A stretch of DNA of 64,000 nucleotides from Paragonimus skrjabini miyazakii (Eukaryota; Platyhelminthes; Trematoda; Plagiorchiida; Troglotrematidae), in assembly GCA_014338405.1 (NCBI GenBank), contig JTDE01002498.1, forward strand, positions 34,992-98,991, written 5' to 3'. Both the position numbers and the translations under genes were made by a program. The notes under the pieces were generated by a model. That model made no database searches, had not been told where the DNA came from, and saw only the letters and a list, made by a program, of their open reading frames with translations. This document shows, one piece after another, positions 1 to 15,300 of the stretch. Position 1 is the stretch's first letter, and the number at the start of each line of letters is the position of its first letter.

Positions 1-219
1 TATTTCATATTGTTGTTATATACGATTGTTATGTTCAATAAATTTTATTCCAGGCGAACAAGCAAGTTTGGTTTATCTACTTCTACTGATCCTAATTTCT
101 ATGAACAATCAGTATACAGTTAAGGACGCAGTACTTTCCCAAATTCAAAATTCAATCATACCTTCCTGCACGGGTTAAATTATCATACTTCTTTTTCACA
201 ACTTCACTGATGCATACAG

Positions 220-350
220 TTTCATCGACTGTCAATGCGTGATTCGTTATGAATTCTGGCCATCCAAAGAACTGATGTTACAAACCTGCAGGCCGGCTGT
301 GAACCGGATACTTGCGAATGCAACTACGCTTGCTTGGGGACATCAATGGG
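220..350 (+). CDS. Receptor exon 1 (extracellular, Cys-containing)
   Basis: Acceptor tgcatacag ends at 219 and donor gtgagt starts at 351. The exon starts with one split-codon base and ends with one. The reading frame begins FIDCQCVIRYEFW and includes three cysteines, several Trp and a potential N-glycosylation site (NAT). The trailing G joins the first two bases of the next exon to give a Gly codon, so the frame carries over exactly. The segment is likely extracellular. It is not the true first coding exon because it begins mid-codon. Confidence 0.55.
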
Positions 351-3300
351 GTGAGTTAACAAAACGTGGTTGGGCGATTATTGAAAAAGATGGCAAAACC
401 AACATGGCTGACCTTTTGTAATTCTGTCAATGTTGCATTGAATCTTACGCTAGTCATCGTGAATTCACTCATCTATTAATATAATAAAATGAAGATAAAA
501 TCGACAGTAATTATTGTGCTTAAGATAGACTTAAAGACTTGCAGAAAGACAGCCAATTACCGGGACATCACTCCTCTGAGGCATTACATAATTTTATGTT
601 GGAAATCTTGAGATTAACTGTAACTTCAGCTAATTCCTTTGGCTGGAATCATTGACAGTATGATCAACAGTGGCCAGCTGGAGCCATTCACTTATCCACA
701 GAGCTCAGATACCAATTTAAGTTTAATCATTTTGCGCTGACGGAATACTTATGTCGTTTGTGTTAGATTTCTATATCCAGCTAGATATGTACTGAGGTCC
801 ACGAGTTCCGAAGAACATTCGCCAATTGGTAGTGAACATTGCACCAAATGCTCAGCACTTGTTACAAAAATGCCATGTACACTAGTAGGTAATCTGGAAC
901 CGATGAGCAGTAGTTTCCACTTGTTACTTACTGTCTTGAAGCTAACAAGTATTCTTCACTGTGGCTATTTGGTTGTTTAAGTAAGCTTTAATGTTTCTGA
1001 ATGAATCAAGCCACAGGTAATCTGTTTCATTTCTTTAAGTGAATTAATCTGCCCTTTTTTTTCTCACAATTGCAGTAGTGAGCTAATTGTTGGTTTGTCC
1101 GAAAACTGACTATTATTCTCTGGGCAAGTCCGAGCACGGACATGTGCCTTGGTCTGAATGGTTAGCTTGAGGATGTGCTTATGTTCATTTAACAAAACTT
1201 GTGTTCTAACCCTTCCTCCACTGAATCCGCACACATTTCAGGATGTGACGATCAGCCACTTGATGTTCAACTCACCCCGTATTATTCGGTTCTGGTGCAA
1301 ACTGTCACAATGATCAATCTTGGAGTAGAGAAGCGATGGCGCACACGATGTTATGCACCGATCATACAACTTGATAAGCCAGTCGAAATTGTTTGGTAAG
1401 TAAGTGTTTGATAATTTTTGTTTATATGGAAAACACTGTAAATCAGTTTAATCGTGAAGAGAACAAGAGAGATAGCGGGCGAGTGTTTTAGACAAAGGTT
1501 TATTTATTGCGGTTTCACATACAAATACGGAAGGGCCCATACTAGTGTTTTGAGCCTTGAACGTGAATGAAGCCGAGGTCTTCGAGCTTGTTACAATCAG
1601 CGGGTCGTTTTTTGAGATTAAAGTTCATAACCATTTGGGAATGTGCTCCGCCGTACGCCAATGCATATGCCGATCTATCTTGCCTATGTAGACGTCATTG
1701 CAACTGCATTTGAACTGGTAGATTACGTGAGAGACAGACAGATTGGTTGAGTGTGTATCACCGCTATGAAAAGCCAAACTCCTAGTGATTAGCAGGATGC
1801 GTTGTTGGGCTGCTGGGTAGATGCATTACAGCGCCGACATCAATTTGTAATTAATGTTGTTAGTCAAGTGGTCACCTTCGAATTGAATTTGCAGAAATGT
1901 TTTTTTCTGCGTACTGAAGCTTACCACTTTTGGTTCTTTCATCTTACTGTGGATATCCACCAACTTTTCAGGGTAGCCGTTATTCACCAGCGTTTCCCTA
2001 ATACACTCTTTTTCTTTCTTCAATCGATCTGCTGTGCAAATCATTCTGGTCCTGTGGACTAACGTTTTCACTAACCCTCGTTTATAAGCAATAGCTGCGA
2101 AACTAGAAAACTGCAAATACTATCTACATTTGGTCATAAGAATGTCTAAGAACGGCAAGCAATTATTAACTTCCATCTAATAAGATACAGAGAGATTTGG
2201 GTGGTTGGAGTTTAAATGGTTATACGACAAAGTAAAAGCACATTAATCAGCACATCACCGACATAGCGCTTGTAGAGGTTGCACTTTGTTAAGATGTGAT
2301 TGAGTTCGGTGGTCTCTAGTTTAGCCTTAAATATACCTGCGAGTATCGGACCTAAAAAGGAACCCTTTGCTATTCCATCGTTCTGCCTCTGTAACTCTCT
2401 ATCAAATTGGAATTGAACATTACAGGTGCAAAACAACAATAGTTCTTTCAACTTTTCCCCTGTAATTCCGATATCATTCTGATTGTTCTCGATATAAGTG
2501 CACAGATAGTGAATAGTTTCTTGCAAGGGAACATTAGTGAACAGAGGTCACATCCATGGAAAACATGTTCTCATTCTTGATATTTGCGAAATCGACTGAA
2601 TCTACAAAATTGAAGGTGTCCTTTAGGCTAAAAAGAGTTGGTCGTGATTTAATCGGTTCTAATATTTCCACTAGACATTTTACCATATATTTATGGCCAA
2701 ACTAGAGACAACTGAACTCAAGCACATTGTAACGAAGTGCAAGCTCTACAAACGCTATGTGGATGATACTTTTTGTCTTCTCCCAAACGATGATGATCCC
2801 CAGGTCATACTAAATGAGTGCAACAGAGCACACCCGAATATAAAGTTCACCGTCGAGTTAGAACATCACAACAGACTATCATTCGTAGATATCGTGTTGA
2901 TTCGTTGATTAGAGGGAACAATTCAAAAATCAATTCATAGAAGAAAAACTTGAACCGGTCAGTACACACATTTTCACAATTTTGTTCCGTTGAAGTACAG
3001 AAGACAATTGGTACGTTGTTTGCTGAACAGAGCGCAAGTGATCTGTACACAGGACACAGAAGAAAGTAAGACGTATTCGAGAAATTCTCACTGAAAATGA
3101 ATATCCTGAGAGATTTATAGACAAAAATCTGCATTCCGATACGAAACGTAAACTCGTCCAGATAACGGAGAGAAAGCCGATTTTCATCTGTCTGTCATAT
3201 AGAGGTGAGGTTAACAGTGAAATAATTAACCGTAGACTTTCAAACGCGGTCGAGAGTGCCTACCCTTCAGCAAGACTTATCGTATCGCTCAACATCTGTC

Positions 3301-6300
3301 CGGTACTGGTGTCATACCTTAAGGATAGTTTGCCCAAGTTCTCTTCGTCTTTCTGTATCTACTCTTTCACCTGTTGTTGTCAAGCCGGTTACGTTGGGAG
3401 GACCACAAGGCGGCTATCAGATAGAATTCGTAAATTCGTGAATTCGCAACTGTTCGAAAAAGGTAATTTCCAGTGCGATTGGCTACCACTTACTCGACAC
3501 TGACCATCGACTAAATCCGGATGAAGCGTTCCGAGTCATCCACAAGGTTCGTCAAAACTGCACCAAAGCTGTCAGAGTGCGACTGTGAACAATACCCGAG
3601 GCTATTACTATCAGACTCCATAACTCCTGCCTGTGTATCCAAAAACAATTCGTACCAACCCTCCACCTCCCTTGGCTAATCATTCCACATGCACTTGAAA
3701 CCCAAGCAATCATGAACCACTTGACACTGATGAACGTACGTCCCATGACAGGCACGTGTATCACTCCAACACATTCACCAACACTCCCACCCTCTCCCAG
3801 TAGACTGTGATTCGTACCACTCCTATGACTTTTTGATCACCTATTTGTCACGCCATAATTTTCAAATATAACTCGCACTCACTCTATGTAATTGTAATAT
3901 CTGATGAAAATTATCGAAAACAGCTGTTTAACATAGAGACACGTTTAATTCGATGGTTTCTGGTCAATTTAGCACATCATCCACAACGCTTAACGCAATA
4001 TCAATGTTACCAAAGTGCAATATGAAAATCTGTTAATTACAGGTGCATATATCGTAATGATAAGCTTAGCTATAATATAATATCGCAGTAATTTTCCTAA
4101 AGACCACTAATTTTTTACCACAGACCGCTTCGTTAACTTGCGGCGAAAAGTTACTGATTTTCATCATGTTTTCGATGACACTTCCACCAAAGAAAATATT
4201 GTCAAACATGCATACAGTGTGCCCTGAGTTTAACTTTGTGTGCGAGTTGGAACCAGAACACACTTGGGCTTCAAACGGATGAGCTTGGTTCAGCCGACTC
4301 AAATGTTTACTTTATATGATTGTGCAAATAATATTACGTCTTCCATTCATCTCATGAGACCAAAACTAAAAGTTGTTTGGCTCAGAATTGAGGTTCTGTC
4401 CAAGGGTATATGTATTCGTAGTACAGTAAAGTTAAGGAGGCTTAGTGAAACCAACTCTTCCTATAGTAGCCACGACCTTTGGAAGACTGTTACGGAGTTG
4501 TTTTTCAAATATTCCAACCACGCTTCATACAAAAGATTCATACTTCATCTTCAGGCCTGTACAATTATATTAGGAGTTAATAGAGTTAGATCGATATATC
4601 GATCAGACTTATTACAGAGAAACGAAGTCATTGGTCAGTCGATTTGGCGATGACTTGATTGGTCGGTTACGTAACGCTTGTTCATTGGTTTGATCGCGCA
4701 GGTTGGCCATCGATCCGGTGGATTTGTGGCCATGGTAGGTGCAGTGCTTGAACAAACCGTTTTTGATGACATAATACCGGGTCAAGCAGCCTGATTCCAA
4801 TCGCTTCTACAGTACAAAGTGTTCTAATTCGGATCCCTTTTGATGGGTTGCCTGGCCTGATATAATTGTACCGGCCTGAAGATGAATTATCGAAAACATA
4901 CGTTCGCCTATATGTCTTTGTTCTCGTTATCGTAATAGGTATAGTTGAAACGATGGGATTCATACTTACTCATGCCGATAGCACTGTATTATGACGATGA
5001 AGACACTGCATGTAAAAGACGAAATGAAAGAAGAAATCACATTAAAGAAATAAACCAAAGCCTTCGTAAGTGTCCAAACCAGTGTTAAGTGTTGATCAAG
5101 GTGAGCTACAGAAGATTCTGTTTATTGCGACGAAGCGGTAATGTTTGCTCCTGATAACCTGGATAAATCAAAGAGAGGATTAATTACCTCGTCATACATT
5201 TGGGAATGTCAGAACTTTACATCAGGAAGAGTACAATCTAAGCGTTAAGCCTTGAGGTTAGAAGTTCCTTTTTAAGTTCCGCATCAAAATACGATAGTAG
5301 AAAACATCTTGCAGTACTTCTTGAATATTTGAGTACTTCGGAATTCAGGAGTGTTAAACCGCCTTTTCCATTCAAAATAGTAGTCTGCAACATCGGTTTG
5401 TGAATCGACACGGTGTTTTGCCTACGGGTGTCCAGTGAAACGTTGATTTGTACAGACCCTGGTTGTTATGATTGCATGTGGTTAACTGCAGTTGGTGGCT
5501 TTTTAGATCTGGACGAAACTATTGTGCTGTGTAAGTGAACAACATTCTATCCATTCATTCATAGCCACGTTGGGTTTAACTAATGGTTATCACAAACGTA
5601 AAATATTCTAGGAGAAAAGAATAAAAATTGGTTGGAGTATGTTTTAATAGAAGCACTGGGAGGATTACATGCACTTCTGTCTGGTGTACACTGCCTAATT
5701 GTTTAATGTTTATGTCTAGTAATTTGGGTGAGTATGGGGTCCACAGCCTGACTGACAAACGTCTACTGGCTGAAGTCAGTGGAGGAGTCACTGTCTTCAT
5801 AGTCCGTAGCTATTTTATTGACTGAACACCTCGTAGTTCGACTAAAATGTCGATGGTCTTAGTACATAATACTCAGAGATGAAAGCTCGGAAGGTGCATG
5901 AATAACTTGTGCTGTTTTCCTTCGCTCTTTTTCATTCAGGACAGAAGAAAAAGTTTGATAAAGTGGTCTGGTGACCGTTGAAAAACAGTACACCATTCAA
6001 CTAAAAGTGATTTCCAACTGTAGTCCTTTTTATGGACCGGTGACCATAAAGCACACAGCATCACAAGAGACCAGTTTGAGCTAATCTCAGGAATAATACC
6101 GAAATGTTACCCAGGGCTAAAAATAGTATGAGTGAAAACATATACACAGGTCCCTTTTGAGGGAACGTGGCGGGTTGAAGTTCACTGAAGCGAATAAATA
6201 TTATCTCTTAGTGAAAATCTAGTAGCTGACAACATGAGAACATGGTTATTTAACGAATGCGCGCCGTCTGTAACAGACTGTGACCAGCTGACTGCTTATT

Positions 6301-9300
6301 CAAAGGTTTTCTGAATACGCGCTGGCCATCAGCCGCGTTAACCACGCATTGCACATCCTACTTGGGGGGAGTTATTTAACGGGGCAAATCATGGTCGGAT
6401 TCAGTGGATCTGTCGACATATTCGTTAACACCATATGATGCTTTCGAATCATAGAGCGAACTGAATAATGTGCAACGTCTATGTACCTTTCAAATCCACA
6501 CTAACTATACGTCATTACGATGGGTTGGTAATTGCAACAAATGTTTCCGCCATTGTCGCTGACAGCACATCAGTAATACTAAAATCTGACTATACATGGT
6601 GTTTGTTAAGTATTTGAAGTGGCTCACTATCTCAAGTAAATTGTTTTGTACTGAAGAAAGTGTGAGTATTAATATCCGATCTTTAAAGTTGCTTTTTCTG
6701 GTTTACAGGCGCAAGAAACATATCATACAGACCCATCTGGCTTTTCAATTAGTTCCTCAAGATTCCAACAACCTCAATAGAGAGGCCAAACAGACAGTGT
6801 TTTCCGCATACTTTTGTGGTTCAGCTCAGTTCAGAGGGAAAAACCACACCGAAATCTCTGGATTCATTAGATCCAAGTTTGGTTGTGGTCTATGACAACG
6901 TTAAAAGTAACAGTGAATGCCGAGCGCACTGAAGAACACACTAGCCTATCGCCATGAGATTCTAGTAATCTTTGCAGAATGAACACAAAAAGACCTTAAC
7001 GGATTCGTGTGTTTCTGTAGAATCTTTTGAGAGAAAAACGGTTCCAGAGTACTGTAACGCCAAGGCTGACCTTTAAGACTGCTGCCGTTATTTAACTGTG
7101 AGAGTGCAGATGCTAAAATACACGTTGTCGAGCAAAAGTATGCTCAATTCACCAAAACCAGACGGTAATCTCGTCTGTTCTTCGTTTGCCAAACTAACCC
7201 TAATCCGAATAACTGCATGGTTTATAAAATATGGAAAACCGAGTTGATACATATGTGTTTGTTTTATGAAAGAGTGGTGCATATTTTGAAAACGGGAGAA
7301 ACTACAACGAATTTAAGGTTACCGTTTTAATTTCCAAACCATCCGATAACAGTCTGTATACAATATAGATGAAAAGAGAAGAACTGAAACCAACAACTTT
7401 TCGGGCACTGGTACACATGTGACAATTTTTGCTGTGAAGTTAACTTTGCTTCCTTGAAGGGCAGACAAAAAGTTAAATGATTATATAAAAGACAGTTAAT
7501 TAGTTGACTAGATGGAGAGAGGACTTTCTCAAACAGTTATTCCCAGCGATGATCAGTGAAGTGGTAATTCTCCTTCCTAATCGTTGCACTTCCTTTTTTC
7601 GCAGCCGTACGGACCAACAGTTTTCTGCTTGATCAGAAAGCTAAAAAGCACTCGCCACAATCGCAGAAGGATAACCGAGTCGTTTCTGCAACAAATGTTG
7701 GAAGTGGAGAAGTTGTTTTTTAACTGTTGTACAAACCACTTCAATGATGAACACCCGATTGAACTGTCGCAGAAAATTTTGTCAAGCCTTGCTCGAAGCA
7801 TGGTGGATGTCTAATGGTTTGCACATGAACAACAAGCGAATGACCGATAAGGAGAAATGTGTACCGGCCCGAGGAAAAAGTACCATACTAGTGCTCGTCT
7901 TTTGTCATTTTCAACCAGGGCAGGGCGCTGTTTAAACACATAGTGGAGAGAAAAGAACTCTCTGAACTATCACGCACGGATACCAGCATGACCCCATGAA
8001 ACGGGCTAAACTGTCTGAACATCAACAGGTTATGTATCTCTATCATTTCTCTTTAAAAGACAGGCAAGTGCACGTATTATCTTACCAACTACAAGCTAGG
8101 TAGTTTTAACTGAACTATAAGCCACCGTTAATACTGTTATCTTGAAAACTGCCAGCAATTCATCAGCGGCATTACCACGTTCTCTAGCACGATCAACAAC
8201 TGTCAGTATTGCCAACAATATCGTATCTAGCGATTGCCTGTCTTCATCTGCCCAACCTGACCAGATCTGTCTTCAGTACCACCAACTTGAGTGAGGCTGA
8301 GACCATCATCACTACTACCACAAACAAACGCGAAAAAAAGGTGGCGGACTGAAGCAGATGGGTTTGAATATAATATAATATCGAAAACAATGTGTTTTAT
8401 TCGGTACATTTATGAGTAAGTGAACAAAGGGGTCATACAAGATCTCGAACGGCAAAGTATTTGATGAATTGTAAGTTTTGTGACAAGAAATAGAATTAAC
8501 AGAAGGGTTATCTGGCTGTTGAATATCTGCATGGTGTCATGAAACAAAGAACCTTGAAAACCACGTTCTTATTCGTCATTGAAAATGTCTTGTTATCATA
8601 CTTGGGTGAGTGATTGATTTACTTCACTAATCCCATTTCCGGATAATTGATGCTTCTTGGTTCACTCTGACGAGTTCTAAATTGTTTGATACCTGGTTTA
8701 CTGAAGGGTTCCCACTAGATGATTGGGTCCTCACAGATAAAATTAGTCAATGATCAATCACACTTGTAAACGATTGTTTGATTTGTGTTTATTTCAAAGA
8801 CAAAACATGACACCGATGGGAACTGGTGCAATTAGAACAAAAATGAACACAGGCGAGAGCTTCAGTTTTGTCATTGGATACACGCTTGGTGGAGAATATG
8901 GAGTGGTGCAAAGCAATAGTTATAAGCAGTTGTGTCATAAGTGATGAAGTGACTTGAACCAACGTAAGTGAAAAATGCACGTGGACAAATTATTGGATGT
9001 ATGGAACAAAACAACGAGAGCTTATTCCCTATCTAGCAAGCACAGCTATGAGATATTAATTCCGGGTTAGTTATTAATTGAATGTGGATTATCATGGAGC
9101 TCGAGCAGCGAACTTTTGTCCGTTGAACGCCGCGTTGAACGCAGATGAGATTTTTCCAATGTGTTTATGGGAGATTGTGAGAAAGTAGAATTCTGCGGAA
9201 TTCCGGTGGCTCGGAAATCCGTTTCCTGCCGGAGAACATTTATGAAGTATGTGAAAATATATCTCCACAGTCACGCACATAGCTTTGCAAGGCTGACTTA

Positions 9301-12300
9301 TTTAGGTGTTTGGTGAAAACCGAAGATTTGCTTATTTCTCTGATAGACATTCTCTTGCGAACTGCATATCAGTCTCAGACCATCCACCACGGTTTTTCAC
9401 ATCCCAGTGACCGACAGTTTAACTTGTGAATCAGCCTTTTCCATTTGTGTTATATTACTGATTTACATTGGTTAGTAGTACATCATGCAGTCCATATGCC
9501 ACGGTGAGTTAGATGTAAAAGCCCCAAGCTCCCGATGTGTCCTCGTATCTCAACTTGATACATTTGGACGTGCATTTTCTGCTGTTGACCGGAGTCTACC
9601 AAAACCCCAGATATTTTCAACTATGTTTTCTCTAACTATCTAGATACTTTACATTACTTAACACTAACAGTTTTGCCGTTGATCCAACAAATACGGGAGA
9701 TGAATAGACGTGGTAGATATAGGGACAGTTGTTTGTCACTGTTAGGTTTAATCAGGTGGTAATAACATATTTTTGTTGACGCTTTCTCAATTTACCCCCG
9801 TGATTATTTTGAGCGCTATGAACAAACAATAAATCAGTACACAATAGCTTTATACATTCCATACACTTTCGGGAATAATCACTTAAGCAACAAAAATTCT
9901 GACAAATTTTTAAAATATCTGTCGCCTTACCACTGGAATACTTCAACTTTTTCGGGTAAGCAGTTAAGGTGTCACTTGTATTGGTCACTGTAAACAGAAT
10001 GACGTACCTCTTTTGGACGCACAAGATCCAATAAACATGACAAATTACAATCTTTTCAAACCTCCGGAGTATGTAAATTGTTGTCATTGTTCATCTCACT
10101 CGCCAAATTTACATTTCTCTCGCTCAACGGCATTTTTTGTTAGCTGTATTCTTCTATCTTTCCATTGTGCTTGGTCGCGCTTTCTTTGCGTGCACCACAA
10201 CACAGTGCTATCACGCCTCACGGTGGCTACCGATGGAAGACGGTTCATCCAGAAGAATGCGTGGAATCCACCTTGATAAACGTCACCCACGAGACTTACA
10301 GAGTAATACAAAGAGGTTGGTTTGTTGAAAGTGGATGTTAACTTCTTACTCTTTATATTCATAACATACTCAACTGTGACTTTTGTCTGACGTAGGTTTT
10401 AAACGCATGCGTTGTTTGTTTCAAACAACACTAGTTTGTCCCCAGTTTAAACAAACTCTGAGCCGTCAGAATAGACAGCGGTAGATGTCTTAGTACATTG
10501 CGGTGGATGCGATTCTTATGTTGGATGACATATTGATTACTTCTTAATTGTTCTTTAGTCATCTCAGCTAATATGTGTCCGGTAAACATAGCTACCCGAT
10601 ATTTATTAGTTCATATCAATACACCAGATAGATTATCTTTGTGTGTTGCAAGTATTTCAGGAAATCCACGAAAGGGGATTCCAGAGATTTAGATCATGCA
10701 ACTGACCAATGAGTCTAACCCTCTATAGTTCTTTGTAAGTTTTTTGTAAGTTAAAATTTAAAAGATTTTCCACATGCAAATAAACACGTTCATCTGGTTA
10801 GAAATGAAGATATAGAAATAGGTTCAGAAAAACTTAACTGAATGACCTGAGCTCTGTTGAGTATAATGTAGTGGAACCAAGAAAACAATCGACAATGTTA
10901 CAAAATAATCTACATTAACTGCCTACAATAAATTCCACCACACTAAGTTCACTATAGGTTACAAGAAAGCTCCTCTTGAATAACAATGTAATTCTAGCAG
11001 ATTCAATTTATCTAGCGTTTTGAAATCCGTGGTTGCCACTGTTGACTCCCGATAACAACGACCACATGCAAGCAGAACCCGAGGCACGCGAGGACAAAGT
11101 GTATTCATTCAAACAATAGACAAGTGGTTCATATGTACAACGAACATAACTGATATGAAGAATAGTATGTAACAAGAGGGCAAAAAGGTAACAAACACTA
11201 CAATGACTGTAAAAATGTCTACTGCTGCAAAATCTTCACATCCAGCCGAAACCACTACGAAGTCACAAGTGCTTTAGGAATCTGCTAATGCTTTAAATGT
11301 ATAATCACGTACACAACAACTGAACAGTACCTCTATTGATGTTTCTAATATGCACTAAGGAATCAGTTTATTAAGTAACTGTGCAATGTAGAGGAGAGTT
11401 TATTTGCGTGACCTAATGTTCTTGTTTCACCTCAAACATTATTAACATGCCGCAACTACTTCATTCTGTCAGAATGATCGATATCCAGCAGATATGTAGA
11501 GCCCTCATTTGCATGAAATAATGAAAGAATGACCAGAAAACAATATATCAAATTAATTTTACAGCTGAGCACGATAATCTGCATCCGTGGAGATACCAGT
11601 AAAAGAGTGTTGACCAGAAGAAAACATACCTGGACCTAAAGTGCTCAGTGAGTCGAGGTGGTAAATCGATTAAACTGGAAAAATGAAAAGCTGTTACAGC
11701 CAAATAGAAAGATGCTTGAAGCCGGTTGTAACTTTATCTTAAAAAAATAGGAGAGATCAAGGCTTTGTAAAAATATCAGAGTTTAAAGCAAACTTACGAC
11801 AGGAAATATAAATAAGTTAGTATTTTACCAACCTTAAAAACAAAATTCACACGAATACCTAACGTCCTCATACTTTATCGATTGATCAGTGGCTCTGACA
11901 TTGTAACAGGTCAGTTGCCATATATGCGGTTGGGTGTAATGTGAATCATTGACAAACATTTATTCAAAGTCCGCCCCAAATACTATTCCGAATGAAGTTA
12001 CAATATCAAAACAAATCAACTGGCGGTTTGTATTTGCCAATGAGTATGAGCAAGAGAATCATTTCGGGTAGTAGCTCTTGATATTTTTCAACCAATGGAT
12101 TTATGTCGTGTTGATCATTACTGCACCAAGTAAATCACCTCTACTTATTCGGAGAGTTAACAAATGTTTCTTTCGTTTGATATCGAAGCAGTATGCCAAA
12201 TCACTCTTAATGTCTATTCTCAGAGTCACACTGAACTTTGGGTTTCCTTCTAAATTTGTGTGTTACTACACTTTAGCGATCACTTGGGAGCAATAACTAG

Positions 12301-15300
12301 GGTTCTCTTAGGCCTACTAGGCAAATGAAGGAATAAGAAGCCTAGAAACCATCATGAACAAAAACATCCAGGTATTCCTTAGTATACTGATGAGTGATGA
12401 GTTCTGAACTGTTCTGTTAATCACTATCAACCAGAGGTTAGGCAATCAACTCGTGTTTCTTTACTATATGAGCCGTTTGAAAGCTTGTCGCCGAAAATCG
12501 TTCTTTGTTAATCTCTCCCTAGACATTGAAAACCACTCAGATTTGCTTGCGGCTTTAGCACCTGAATATGCCACGCACTTGGTTCTTCACCAGTAGATGA
12601 AAGAAAATCAGTGGATTTACGAGAATCAATATATGACTGGGTGTTTGATTGCTTCAAAAAAGTTAATTAAAATGGCAATAATTTTATATCGATCTGCTAG
12701 GTTTCTCCTTGAAAACAGCCGTTTTCGAAAGCATAAAAGTGCCGGTAATTTGGGAGCTGTGGGACGTAATAATCTTGTGCAAACAGATGCACAGAAATCA
12801 GCCACAATCTGGAAGGCAAATCTGTTTTGCATAGACTGCGGAAACGTGTATGTATCCACAATTAATATCGGATTCATACTAATATTTCCCTGAATGTCAT
12901 CAGGCACTACAGACCATCCAATTTACAGTATCTTCACGAATAGATAACTAAGTTTAGAACTTTTCCTCCGCTGCCACAAGCGTTGCACGTTTTTGTTCTG
13001 GATTCATAGTGGCTAAAAACAGTAACTTTGGCAATATGACCACAAGATTTATCATATCGACCTAGGCCGAAAAGAAGAAAACCTATTCTCCACGCGGACC
13101 AGTAATGCATCCTGTTGATCGGCTAGTACAATCGCGAACGTTTCGCTTATATTTACAAACGGTCTTTGCTGATAAGCTTTTCCACATGCCCGCACGACCA
13201 TTCAATATCCAGCAGCCTGACGGATATTGATCACCACACGTGGCCATTGATGAATACTGATCTTTTACAATGTTAATATTTTTACCCGTTCAGTTACATG
13301 ATATTTGAACTCGGCATGTCTACTGATGAATACCAAAATAAGTGGCGATCAGCGGAAACGTGAAAAGCTAATTGTCGAGTCATAATGTTTTTGATTCAGA
13401 TGCAGATAGTTCAGTCCGTATGCTAGCCAACACCTAGTAAACTGCAGTGACTGAGTTAACATTTCTTGTGCAAGCAAATCGTCACGTCTAAACTGATTTA
13501 CTACAACAACGTTTAGTTCAAACATGGAGGTGGTGAGGCTTTGAATTTTGGTGAGCAAATGCGATTAGTTTAGGGAAATGGGTGCAACGTGGTGGCTGAG
13601 TGAACGGCCAACAGAATTCAAGGGCCAACTAAACATTTTTTCCGAAAAAGTTCATGGTAGCCGGACACTGTTTTATACAGTGTACACGTAGGATTACTTG
13701 TCCACATCTTTAATTGTTTAGTACGTCTGAAGTTGGACAATGCAGCAATAAAATGTTTGTGGGAACAGGGGCATGTTAGGCGTTACAAACCACTCTGTCG
13801 ATTGCATGCCTAATGGCGTAAACAGGCAATCGATTAGTAGGCAGCTATTTTCGTCTCTTTATCACTCACCATTCTGTTAAGTAGAACAGGATTTTGGCCG
13901 ATATACACTCCACTCAACCGATAGTTTATTTAACCCTTCACGAAAAGAAATACTGTGCTCAAGTTCTTCTCTTGTTACGGTTCTTCCATGGTCCACAATC
14001 TTAACACGGCCGGATATTGAACGCTCACCACGCTTATACCAAGAAACCGTGTTGACTACTCTAACATTAATCTCACATTAGACACCACCCAATTATCATG
14101 TGCTCACACTGGGTAATATTTATTTGTGAATAGTGTTTAAACTACGTGCTTTGGTCGTAGAATAAACATGCAGTACTAACAAATTCTAACAAGAGAATAA
14201 CTTGAATGTAAAGCTTCGTTTTAAAATGTCCTAACTGGAAAGTTTATAAGCCTGTAGAGGCTATGAGGGATTGAAAGCGATAATTAAGTTGTACTACTGT
14301 CCACAGCTCGCACTCGAAATGAACTGGAAGTATACGAAGTATAAATTTCATAGAGTGCCAAAGCCTCCCGATTCCTTTCACTTTGCATACAGAACTCCTG
14401 TGTAAATTTTCTGGTGCTCAAAATAGTTCAGTTTACTTTTCACAGCTCCAATGAAATGTGAATTGCTAATTTTTGTAACCTTTGGCCTATTGAGAAAATG
14501 GCGCACAGACAAACTGAATGACGATCATTCAGTGAGTCATATCCTGGATATGTTGGAGTACCAATGCCCAACTCTACATCCATGGACGTTTGAGGCAGTA
14601 TATCTTGAGCTAACACATTTATTTGAGCACATGCTCTATTACGAAGTGTTTACCAGTACGGAGAATAGAAAGTGAGTGCTTTTTGTTCGTTTCGTTTGGT
14701 TTCATTTTCTCTATAATTCCGAATGCTTTCAACACATGCTTGTGCGAATTTTATCAACTGATAGAATCGAATGAAAGACTCAGGAACGGACAGACATTGT
14801 GACAGACAAACATCAGAGAGACAGATAGGAAGCTGGACAAACAGAGAGTCAACCCAGTTTACAAGAGCTTATTCTCGCTTTTTGTTTCCAGCACCCATGA
14901 GAGCGAATTGAGATATCTCGTCACTAATTCCTGTTCTCTCTTATTTCAGTATTCTGGTCAAAGTAGCACGCATTTTGGATCTGTTTTCTCACTATCTCGA
15001 AGACTATTACGGTGCACTGATAAGATTTCAAGTACAAACATCAAATCTGATTGCTATTCAGTTGACACGAGATGACAAGCTATTTGATTTTACGGTATGT
15101 ACAGCACCGCCATTTTGGTCCAAACTGGAGTTTTCCTAATAAATTGTTCAAGTTCCCATTGGGTTTAACATAACCTGAGATTTTGTTTATAACTGTTCAA
15201 AGTTTCAAGTGTATTGCATTAGTCAATTTAACATATCAAAACGGGTAGGCTAAGAAAACAAAATTGTCAGTTTTATTTCAAGACTGGACGGTGTTGCTTG

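Noticed and set aside
4285..4395. Open stretch with an N-glycosylation motif resembling an ectodomain exon
   Set aside because: The phase-compatible frame contains a stop, and the frame that is open has no suitable acceptor phase.
7606..7813. Exon-like open stretch (PYGPTVFCLIRKLKS, ELSQKILSSLARSMVD) after a good acceptor tttttcgcag
   Set aside because: Its frame does not match the phase needed between receptor exons 2 and 3, which join each other perfectly, and no good donor follows.
9752..10087. Minus-strand open frame of 111 codons
   Set aside because: No motif or splice support; lies within a receptor intron.
12078..12296. Open frame of 72 codons
   Set aside because: No splice sites, motif or phase fit; typical chance length for this composition.
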